This document shows, piece by piece, positions 1-5,683 of a stretch of DNA of 11,904 nt. The notes below the pieces were generated by a model. That model searched no databases, was not told the origin of the DNA, and saw only the letters and a program-made list of their open reading frames with translations. Position 1 is the first letter of the stretch; each line of letters starts with the position of its first letter. The position numbers were made by a program, and so were the translations under genes. This stretch comes from DATLWN01 sp964492895 (GTDB lineage Bacteria > Pseudomonadota > Zetaproteobacteria > Mariprofundales > Mariprofundaceae): assembly GCA_964492895.1 (NCBI GenBank), contig CAZBLR010000043.1, forward strand, positions 1-11,904. Direction: 5' to 3'.

Positions 1-1000
1 GGGCGATGGCGGCCCTGACGTTGGCGATGTTCTTCTCGAACTCGAACTCCGGCGAATGCACGCCGACGATCACCAGCCCCTGGTCGCGGTATTTCCTGTC
101 CCAGGCGGTGATGTAGGGCAGCGTGCGGATGCAGTTGATGCAGGAATAGGTCCAGAAATCGACCAGCACCACCTTGCCGCGCAGCTCCTGCATGGTCAGC
201 GGCGGCGAGTTCAGCCAGGCGGTGATGCCGGCGAACTCCGGCGCCTTGTAGGGGATGGCCAGGCCATGCTGCAGGTGCAGGGGAGCGTCGGCAGCCGTCA
301 CGGCAACCGGCTGTGCTTGCGGCTTGCTCGCGGAGGTCGCAAGTGTCTGCACGTCGAGACCGGAGGCGAGAAAGGCCACCGCGGCCAGGATCAGCACCCC
401 GAAGCCCCGGCGCACCACCTCGGCATGGCGGGCGAACCATCCGAGCCGGCCCATGATCCTGCGGCCGGCCAGGGCGATGACCAGCATCGGCACGCCGGCG
501 CCGAGACCGAAGGCGAATATGACGAGGTCGCCGGCAAGGCTCGTCTGCTGGCGGATCACCTGCACCAGCACGGCGGCCAGGATCGGCCCCGCACACGGTG
601 TCCACACCAGGCCGATCAGCGAACCGATGGCGATACCGCTGCCCAGCCCCCCGCCGGCCCCGGCGGCAAGACGGTTGCCGACATCGGCCGCCCCCGCGGT
701 CAGGGCGCCGAAGCGTTCGGACAGCCGGGAGGACAGCAGAATCACGCCGAACAGGGCCAGCAGCACCAGCGAGCCGTTCCTGATGATTTCGGGATCGATG
801 CCGGTCAGTGTCACCAGCTTGCGCGCGGCGATGGCAAACAGGGTGAAGGCCAGCACGAAGCCGATGATGATGCCGTACGGCCGCTGGCGGCCGCCGTCGC
901 CGGAGGCCGCCAGCACCAGCGGCAGCACCGGCAGGATGCAGGGCGATACGATCAATCCGATGCCTTCGAGGAAGGCCAGTCCGATATCAATGCCGTGCAT
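1..1000 (-). CDS. CcdA/DsbD-type membrane electron carrier fused to a TlpA-like thioredoxin domain (DipZ-type), 3' end outside window
   Basis: This is an inner-membrane protein expected to pass electrons from cytoplasmic thioredoxin across the membrane to a periplasmic thioredoxin domain. About 333 residues are visible and the frame is still open at the window edge. Residues 1 to about 225 form a CcdA-like hydrophobic domain with the two family cysteines in SPCILP (C21) and TPCAGP (C136). A linker follows, then a thioredoxin-like domain with WTYSCINC, active-site C287 and C290. The CINC motif and this domain order are typical of the DipZ group, whose C-terminal carbohydrate-binding-like domain would lie beyond the edge. 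The start ATG has a GGGG run 6 bases upstream and follows the msrB stop by 3 bases, so the two genes are surely one transcript. Its likely client is that MsrB. A cytochrome c maturation role is possible but no ccm gene is nearby. Confidence 0.9.
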   Translation of the reverse strand, partial: MHGIDIGLAFLEGIGLIVSPCILPVLPLVLAASGDGGRQRPYGIIIGFVLAFTLFAIAARKLVTLTGIDPEIIRNGSLVLLALFGVILLSSRLSERFGALTAGAADVGNRLAAGAGGGLGSGIAIGSLIGLVWTPCAGPILAAVLVQVIRQQTSLAGDLVIFAFGLGAGVPMLVIALAGRRIMGRLGWFARHAEVVRRGFGVLILAAVAFLASGLDVQTLATSASKPQAQPVAVTAADAPLHLQHGLAIPYKAPEFAGITAWLNSPPLTMQELRGKVVLVDFWTYSCINCIRTLPYITAWDRKYRDQGLVIVGVHSPEFEFEKNIANVRAAIA

Positions 1001-1003
1001 ACA

Positions 1004-1567
1004 TCACCCCTCGTCCGGCACGAAGCGCAGCGCCACACCGTTGTTGCAGTAGCGCAGTCCCGTGGGTGGCGGGCCGTCCTTGAACACGTGCCCCTGGTGG
1101 CCGCCGCAGCGGGCACAGTGGTACTCGGTGCGCGGGATGATCAGGCGGAAATCGGACCGGGTCTCGACATGCCCGGCCAGCACGTCGTAGAAGCTCGGCC
1201 AGCCCGTGCCGCTGTCGAACTTGTACGTCGACGGGAACAGCGCCAGTCCGCAGCCGGCACAGACATACTTGCCCGGCCGCTTCTCGTGCTCCAGCGGGCT
1301 GCTGTACGGGCGCTCGGTGCCCTCCCGGCGCAGCACCTGGTACTGCGCCGGCGTCAGCAGCCTGCGCCACTCGGCATCGCTTTTGACGATCTTCTCGATC
1401 TTCCCGTCCATGCCGCCGCTGCCCTGAGCCGCCGCCAGGGCCTGCACCGGCCGGAAGAGGCGCGAAAAGGCCAGCAGGCCCACGCCGCCCGCCAACCAGG
1501 TCATCAAGGCGCGCCGGCGTCCGCGGTCCGGGCCCGCTTCGACATCGTTCGTGCGTTTCATCTGCAT
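1004..1567 (-). CDS. msrB: Peptide methionine-(R)-S-oxide reductase MsrB, exported form with Tat-like signal
   Basis: It reduces methionine-R-sulfoxide in oxidised proteins. The 187-residue product starts with a Tat-like signal: arginines 17-19, a hydrophobic stretch at about 20-38, and a likely cleavage region near AxA at 43-47. The MsrB domain follows. Zinc ligands are CxxC at C103/C106 and C151/C154, the SGTGWPSF motif is at 119-126, HQGHVF is at 157-162, and the catalytic cysteine is C174 in RYCNNG. The resolving cysteine found in SGCGWPSF forms of the family is replaced by T121. No other cysteine is present, so the enzyme has one redox-active thiol and must be regenerated by an outside reductant, probably the DipZ-type protein encoded just downstream. 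The start was chosen because AGGAG lies 6 bases before it. The frame stays open a further 71 codons upstream, but those residues look like non-coding translation. Confidence 0.93.
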   Translation of the reverse strand: MQMKRTNDVEAGPDRGRRRALMTWLAGGVGLLAFSRLFRPVQALAAAQGSGGMDGKIEKIVKSDAEWRRLLTPAQYQVLRREGTERPYSSPLEHEKRPGKYVCAGCGLALFPSTYKFDSGTGWPSFYDVLAGHVETRSDFRLIIPRTEYHCARCGGHQGHVFKDGPPPTGLRYCNNGVALRFVPDEG

Positions 1568-1573
1568 AGGATA

Positions 1574-1578
1574 CTCCT
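1574..1578 (-). promoter_or_regulatory. Shine-Dalgarno AGGAG fixing the msrB start
   Basis: On the minus strand AGGAG is followed by TATCCT and then ATG, an ideal 6-base spacing. It selects the ATG at 1567 over the upstream in-frame ATG at 1780, and over an in-frame ATG two codons downstream (1561). The choice matters because it places a twin-arginine signal at the N-terminus. Confidence 0.75.
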
Positions 1579-1697
1579 GGCCGGACTTCACCGGCATACC
1601 CCGTGGTCGCAGGCGGGCGCGATTTCTTACGGCGCGCTCACTACGCCCTTTCACGCCAAACTTGCCGCGACGGGGAATCGCTGCAACGCTGCCACCC

Positions 1698-2237
1698 ATG
1701 CCAGGCTCCACCGATACCGGCTTCCCGTACGTGGCGCGGCCGGATGCGCGCATCCTGATCCTGGGCTCCATGCCCGGCACGGCCTCGCTGGCGGCGGCCC
1801 GGTACTACGCCCATCCGCGCAACGCCTTCTGGCCGCTGATGGGCGAACTCCTGGGCTTCGACGCAATGCTTCCCTACGATGAACGGCTGGAAGCACTTAA
1901 GCGCAACCGTGTGGCCCTGTGGGACGTCGTGCACCGCTGCCACCGTCCCGGCAGCCTGGATGCGGACATCCGCCACGAGACGGTCGAGGCCAACGATCTC
2001 CCCGCCTTCTTCGAAGCACATCCGCACATCCGAGCCGTGTTCTTCAACGGCCGTACCGCCGAGACGCTGTATCGTCGCCACGTGCTGCCGCGGCTGGACC
2101 ATCCCTGGCGGCAGCTTCCCCGCCGCGCCCTGCCCTCGACCAGCCCGGCCCATGCCGCACGCTCGTTCGCCGACAAGCGCGCGGCCTGGCGGCCGATCCT
2201 GGATGCATTGCATCGGGATCGAGCCGGGGGGGCTTGA
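1698..2237 (+). CDS. Family 6 uracil-DNA glycosylase superfamily protein, hypoxanthine (deoxyinosine)-DNA glycosylase type
   Basis: It is predicted to remove deaminated bases, mainly hypoxanthine, from DNA to start base-excision repair in the cytoplasm. The 179-residue product has the superfamily first motif as GSMPG (23-27), then YYAHPRNAFW (36-45) with N42, the position of the key asparagine in the hypoxanthine-specific family. The C-terminal substrate-binding motif is STSPAHA (147-153). Length and motif order fit the family well. The ATG is poorly supported by a ribosome site: the nearest purine-rich run lies about 20 bases upstream. Starting at the next in-frame ATG would cut into the first motif, so this start is retained. 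It is divergent from msrB across a 130-base spacer in which I see no convincing promoter. It lies 50 bases before htpG, whose promoter overlaps its stop codon. Exact base preference cannot be read from sequence alone. Confidence 0.88.
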   Translation: MPGSTDTGFPYVARPDARILILGSMPGTASLAAARYYAHPRNAFWPLMGELLGFDAMLPYDERLEALKRNRVALWDVVHRCHRPGSLDADIRHETVEANDLPAFFEAHPHIRAVFFNGRTAETLYRRHVLPRLDHPWRQLPRRALPSTSPAHAARSFADKRAAWRPILDALHRDRAGGA

Positions 2238-2260
2238 AATCCGGCGCCGTCGACCCGATA
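2233..2260 (+). promoter_or_regulatory. Sigma-32 (heat-shock) promoter of htpG
   Basis: CTTGAAA at 2233-2239 matches the E. coli sigma-32 -35 element exactly. Fourteen bases later comes CCCGATA at 2254-2260, one mismatch from the CCCCAT core of the -10 element. Transcription would begin near 2267, giving a leader of about 20 bases to the htpG ATG. The -35 element overlaps the TGA of the glycosylase gene (2235-2237). A 14-base spacer lies within the known 13-15 range, and htpG is a classic member of this regulon. Confidence 0.8.
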
Positions 2261-2287
2261 AACGGGCCACACCACCGGGAGGTCACG

Positions 2288-4168
2288 ATGAGCGATAGCA
2301 AAGAAACCCTTCAATTCCAGGCCGAGGCCAGGCAGCTGCTGGATCTGATGATCCACTCGCTGTACTCGAACAAGGAGATCTTCCTGCGCGAGCTGATCTC
2401 CAACGCATCGGATGCGGCGGACAAGCTGCGCTTCGAAGCGGCGACCGACGACAGCCTGTTCGAGGGCGGTGCGGACCTCAACGTATACGTGGCCGTGGAT
2501 AGCGAGGCGCGCACCATCACCGTGCGCGACAACGGCATCGGCATGAGCCGCGACGAGGTCGTCGACAACATCGGCACCATCGCCCGCTCCGGCACCCGCC
2601 GGTTCCTCGAATCGCTGTCCGGCGACCGCGAACAGGACGCCCACCTGATCGGCCAGTTCGGCGTCGGCTTCTATTCCGCCTTCCTGGTCGCCGATCGGGT
2701 CACGCTGGTGACGCGCCGGGCAGGCATGGGGCCCGAGCACGGCGTGCACTGGGAATCGGCGGGCGACGGCGAGTACACGCTGGACACCGTCGAGGTACCG
2801 GCGCGCGGCACCGAGATCACCCTGCACCTGCGCGAGGATGCCGCGGAGTTCCTCGATCCCTGGCGCCTGCGCGCCATCGTGCACAAGTACGCCGACCACA
2901 TCCCGTTCCCGATTCGCATGGACAAGGCGGGTGACGAAGAAGGTACGGAAACGGTCAACCAGGCCTCGGCACTGTGGACACGGCCGAAGTCCGAGCTGTC
3001 CGACGAGGACTACGCCAGCTTCTACAAGCACGTGTCCCACGATTTCGAGGCCCCGCTGGCCTGGACGCACCAGCGGCTGGAGGGCAAGTACGAGTACACG
3101 CTGCTGTTCTACCTGCCGAGGAACGCGCCGTTCGACCTGTGGCAGTCCGATGCCCGCCACGGCGTGAAGCTGTACGTGCGCCGCGTGTTCATCATGGAGG
3201 CGAGCGAGCGGCTGTTGCCGCGCTATCTGCGATTCCTGCGCGGCGTCATCGACTCGAACGACCTGCCGCTGAACGTGTCGCGCGAGATCCTGCAGCACAG
3301 CCCGGCCATGGAGGCGATGAAGACCGGGGCGACCAAGCGCGCGCTGGGCTGGCTCGAGGAGCTGGCGAAGGACGAGACGGAGGATTACGCCACGTTCTGG
3401 AACGAGTTCGGTACCTGCCTGAAGGAGGGTATCGTCGAGGACGCGGCCAACCGCGAACGGATCGCGGGCCTGCTGCGCTTCGCCTCCACCGAGAGCGCCT
3501 CCGTTGAGAACGGGGCCCAGTCGGTGTCGCTGGCCGACTACATCGGGCGCATGCAGCCGGGGCAGGAGCACATCTACTACATCACCGCCGAGTCGCTGGC
3601 CGCGGCCCAGCACAGCCCGCACCTGGAGATCTTCCGCAAGAAGGGCATCGAGGTGCTGCTGCTCTCCGATCGCATCGACGAATGGCTGACCGCCCACCTG
3701 AACGCTTACGAGGGCAAGCCCCTGCAGTCCATCGCCAAGGGCGAGCTCGACCTGTCCGGCATCGGCGAGGAGAGCGAGGCGGAAAAGCAGGAACAGCAGG
3801 AGAAGGCCAAGTCCGCCGGCCCGGCGGCGGAGAAGCTCAAACAAGCCCTGGGGGACCGGATCAAGGACGTGCGCATCACCAACCGCCTGACCGAGTCGCC
3901 GGCCTGCCTGATCTCGGATGCCTTCGACATCAGCACCAACCTCGAGCGTATCCTGAAACAGGCCGGCCAGAACGTGCCGGACATGAAGCCGATCCTGGAG
4001 ATCAACCCCGACCACGCCCTGATCCGGCGCCTGGCGAAGATGCGTTCGAAGGAGAAGATCGGCGACTGGGCCCAGATCCTGTTCGATCAGGCGGTGCTGG
4101 CCGAGGGTGCGCTGCCGGAGGATCCGGCCGGTTTCGTACGCCGCATCAACGCCCTGCTGGCGGACTGA
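2288..4168 (+). CDS. htpG: Chaperone protein HtpG (Hsp90 family)
   Basis: This ATP-dependent dimeric chaperone of the cytoplasm remodels client proteins with the DnaK system. The 626-residue length is normal for the family. The N-terminal GHKL ATPase fold is clear: ELISNASDA with E35 (catalytic) and N39 (magnesium), DNGIGM at 81-86, GTIARSGT at 96-103 and GQFGVGFYS at 122-130. Middle and C-terminal dimerisation domains follow, with family landmarks such as NLPLNVSREILQ in the middle domain and NPDHALIRRL near the end. A lysine- and glutamate-rich charged stretch around residues 495-515 is a normal variable linker. GGGAGG at 2277-2282, 5 bases before the ATG, fixes the start. A sigma-32 promoter sits just upstream, so heat induction is likely even if the glycosylase gene is read through. 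A 10-base-pair hairpin follows the stop. Confidence 0.98.
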   Translation: MSDSKETLQFQAEARQLLDLMIHSLYSNKEIFLRELISNASDAADKLRFEAATDDSLFEGGADLNVYVAVDSEARTITVRDNGIGMSRDEVVDNIGTIARSGTRRFLESLSGDREQDAHLIGQFGVGFYSAFLVADRVTLVTRRAGMGPEHGVHWESAGDGEYTLDTVEVPARGTEITLHLREDAAEFLDPWRLRAIVHKYADHIPFPIRMDKAGDEEGTETVNQASALWTRPKSELSDEDYASFYKHVSHDFEAPLAWTHQRLEGKYEYTLLFYLPRNAPFDLWQSDARHGVKLYVRRVFIMEASERLLPRYLRFLRGVIDSNDLPLNVSREILQHSPAMEAMKTGATKRALGWLEELAKDETEDYATFWNEFGTCLKEGIVEDAANRERIAGLLRFASTESASVENGAQSVSLADYIGRMQPGQEHIYYITAESLAAAQHSPHLEIFRKKGIEVLLLSDRIDEWLTAHLNAYEGKPLQSIAKGELDLSGIGEESEAEKQEQQEKAKSAGPAAEKLKQALGDRIKDVRITNRLTESPACLISDAFDISTNLERILKQAGQNVPDMKPILEINPDHALIRRLAKMRSKEKIGDWAQILFDQAVLAEGALPEDPAGFVRRINALLAD

Positions 4169-4173
4169 ACGCC

Positions 4174-4200
4174 GCCGGCCGGGTGTGCCGCCCGGCCGGC
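4174..4200 (+). terminator. Strong GC hairpin after htpG, no U-tract
   Basis: GCCGGCCGGG at 4174-4183 and CCCGGCCGGC at 4191-4200 are perfect complements around a 7-base loop. The structure starts 5 bases after the htpG stop. No run of T follows directly; a TTTTT run comes only at 4226-4230. It may therefore be a weak intrinsic terminator, a 3'-end stabiliser, or a terminator needing a helper protein. Confidence 0.55.
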
Positions 4201-4254
4201 CTAATCCCCAGCATGCCCATGGCCATTTTTCGTGCAAAACCGGCGGCCGTCCCC

Positions 4255-4283
4255 TTGACCCAGCCTCCGCCTTGGCCTTCAAT
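4255..4283 (+). promoter_or_regulatory. Sigma-70-type promoter for the ferritin-like gene
   Basis: TTGACC (4255-4260; 5 of 6 to TTGACA) and TTCAAT (4278-4283; 4 of 6 to TATAAT) are separated by exactly 17 bases. Transcription would begin near 4290, about 18 bases before the ATG, leaving just enough room for the AAGGAG site at 4297-4302. It lies downstream of the htpG hairpin, which supports a separate transcript for the ferritin-like and DUF488 genes. Confidence 0.55.
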
Positions 4284-4307
4284 CAGTGGACCCCGAAAGG
4301 AGTTCCC

Positions 4308-4859
4308 ATGGAAGGCAAAGCTAGCGAGACGCCGTTTCTGACCGATATCCGCACCCTGCGCAAGCGCGCCCGCGAGCATATCGAGAACGGTGCCGTCACC
4401 GAGGGCTACAAGGCGGACCGCACCACCGTCATCCGGCTGCTGAACGAGGCCCTGGCCACCGAAATCGTCTGCGTGCTTCGCTACAAGCGCCACTACTTCA
4501 TGGCCAGCGGCATCAATGCCCAGGGTGCGGCCCAGGAATTCCTGCAGCATGCCAACGAGGAGCAGGTGCATGCCGACCAGATCGCGCAGCGCATCGTGCA
4601 GCTCGGCGGCGAGCCGAACTTCTCGCCGGAGGGCTTGCTGACGCGCAGCCATGCCGAATATGTCGAGGGCGCGTCGCTGGTGGAGATGATCCGCGAGGAT
4701 CTGGTGGCCGAGCGCATCGCCATCGACAGCTATCGCGAGATGGTCGCCTACCTCGGCAACGACGACCCGACCAGCCGGCGCATGCTGGAGACCATCCTCG
4801 CCATGGAAGAGGAACATGCCGACGACCTGGTCAGCCTGCTCGAAGAAATGGGTAAATAA
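4308..4859 (+). CDS. Ferritin-like diiron protein, bacterioferritin family without the haem-ligand methionine
   Basis: It is likely an iron-oxidising storage or protective protein of the four-helix ferritin class. The 183-residue product carries a complete diiron site: E52 in the first helix, E85xxH88 in the second (EEQVHAD), E135 in the third (LVAER) and E167xxH170 in the fourth (EEEHADD). Alignment by eye with E. coli bacterioferritin places Q86 where M52, the haem ligand, stands in E. coli. A bacterioferritin-type haem at the dimer interface is therefore not expected. The N-terminus carries about 35 extra, charged residues compared with E. coli Bfr. AAGGAG 5 bases before the ATG fixes the start. 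It has its own likely promoter and is followed after 14 bases by a DUF488 gene, probably co-transcribed. A demetallated or small-substrate diiron oxidase is less likely. Cage assembly cannot be judged from sequence. Confidence 0.85.
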   Translation: MEGKASETPFLTDIRTLRKRAREHIENGAVTEGYKADRTTVIRLLNEALATEIVCVLRYKRHYFMASGINAQGAAQEFLQHANEEQVHADQIAQRIVQLGGEPNFSPEGLLTRSHAEYVEGASLVEMIREDLVAERIAIDSYREMVAYLGNDDPTSRRMLETILAMEEEHADDLVSLLEEMGK

Positions 4860-4873
4860 GGCCCGCCGGGCGG

Positions 4874-5233
4874 ATGGTCATCCGGATCAAACGCGTCTAC
4901 GACGAGGCGGAATGCTCCGACGGCTTCCGGGTGCTCGTGGATCGCCTGTGGCCGCGCGGCCTGCCCAAGGCCGATGCCAAGGTCGACCTGTGGGTCAAGC
5001 AGGCCGCCCCCTCTCCCGAGCTGCGCAAATGGTTCGGCCATGACCCGGCCAAGTGGACGGAATTCCGGCGGCGCTACTTTGCCGAACTGGATGCCAGACC
5101 CGAGGATCTGACGGCGCTGGAGGACGCGGCGCGTCATTGCACCGTCACCCTGCTCTATGCCGCGCGCGACACCCTGCACAACCATGCCCTGGTTCTGAAG
5201 GCCTACCTGGAAGCGCTGAAAGAGGAAGCCTAG
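4874..5233 (+). CDS. DUF488 family protein, YeaO-like
   Basis: This small soluble protein of 119 residues closely resembles E. coli YeaO along its whole length. Recognisable blocks are KRVYD (6-10), SDGFRVLVDRLWPRG (15-29) and LLYAARDTLHNHALVL (93-108). The biochemical role of the family is not established, so none is assigned. The gene begins 14 bases after the ferritin-like gene and probably shares its transcript, which hints at a link to iron or oxidative stress but does not prove it. The ribosome site is weak (GGGCGG directly before the ATG), so translation may depend on coupling to the gene before it. The end overlaps the convergent Rossmann gene by 4 bases. No terminator is visible between the two converging genes. 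Confidence 0.88.
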   Translation: MVIRIKRVYDEAECSDGFRVLVDRLWPRGLPKADAKVDLWVKQAAPSPELRKWFGHDPAKWTEFRRRYFAELDARPEDLTALEDAARHCTVTLLYAARDTLHNHALVLKAYLEALKEEA

Positions 5234-5586
5234 GCCGGGCAGTCCTGCCGTCCATCCACAAGCATTCCTATCAATCTCAGATCCTTCTCTGACAGAACCT
5301 GCGTATGCTGATTACCGATGGCGACCAGGATCTGGCGCAGCTGTGAGGGCATCACGGCATCATCGGTCAGTGCGAAAATGACGTCGATGTCCTCGCCGAG
5401 CCGCACAAGCTCGTCGATGCTGACCAGAGCGATGCCGAGCGCATCGGCCTTCCGGCGACCGATATCCTCCCCTGTCTCCACGGCACAAACGATATGCGGC
5501 CCGGCGTCCCCTAAACCGAGCAGGCGCTCGAGCAAAAACTGCCCCAGCCTGCCCAGGCCAAGAATAGCGATTCTGGTATCTTTCAT
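5230..5586 (-). CDS. Stand-alone Rossmann NAD-binding protein, 118 residues, function unknown
   Basis: The product begins with a textbook dinucleotide-binding fold: strand RIAILG, then G10xG12xxG15 (GLGRLG), a helix, and a second strand ending in E37 (HIVCAVE), an acidic residue usual for NAD rather than NADP. Further strand-like segments are IALVSI (52-57), IDVIFALTDD (67-76) and TQVLSE (95-100). It resembles the N-terminal half of homoserine dehydrogenase or Gfo/Idh-type oxidoreductases, but the catalytic domain is absent. The last 18 residues show no known motif. GGGGGTC lies just before the ATG and supports this start; the 13-codon upstream extension is less likely. It is 92 bases downstream of thrB on the same strand. 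By eye its DNA is less GC-rich than its neighbours. It could be a redox or NAD-sensing regulator, a shortened dehydrogenase remnant, or a subunit; none can be shown here. Confidence 0.75.
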   Translation of the reverse strand: MKDTRIAILGLGRLGQFLLERLLGLGDAGPHIVCAVETGEDIGRRKADALGIALVSIDELVRLGEDIDVIFALTDDAVMPSQLRQILVAIGNQHTQVLSEKDLRLIGMLVDGRQDCPA

Positions 5587-5667
5587 TGCTGACCCCCGTG
5601 TCCGGATGACCCGTAATAACCACAATCCAATGACGGCTATATGTCACGACCAGGTCACGGTCAGCGA

Positions 5668-5683
5668 TGTGAGAGATGTCACA
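5668..5683. promoter_or_regulatory. Perfect CRP/Vfr-type palindrome core (TGTGA-N6-TCACA)
   Basis: TGTGA at 5668-5672 and TCACA at 5679-5683 match all ten conserved bases of the CRP core with the required 6-base gap. The site overlaps the thrB stop codon (TCA on the plus strand at 5679-5681) and is centred about 90 bases upstream of the Rossmann gene ATG. AT-rich candidates for a -10 (CATATA or TATAGC, minus strand, 5636-5643) would place it roughly 44-47 bases before the start of transcription, near the usual class II activator position. Whether this organism has a CRP/Vfr protein is unknown. Confidence 0.45.

Noticed and set aside
1568..1697. Promoters for msrB and the glycosylase in the divergent spacer
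   Set aside because: I scanned both strands for sigma-70, sigma-32 and sigma-E-like pairs and found no pair with acceptable spacing and matches, though promoters must exist in or near this region.
1568..1780. Upstream extension of msrB to the ATG at 1780
   Set aside because: The added 71 residues are non-protein-like and would overlap the divergent glycosylase start. AGGAG spacing favours the ATG at 1567, which also reveals a signal peptide.
56..1882. 608-codon plus-strand frame opposite the DipZ-type and msrB genes
   Set aside because: It spans two genes with clear family motifs on the other strand and then enters the glycosylase gene out of frame. Its translation has no recognisable domain.
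1874..4282. 802-codon open frame on the minus strand opposite htpG
   Set aside because: It is antisense to a certain htpG. Its translation is low-complexity and matches no family I know. High GC at third codon positions commonly opens such frames.
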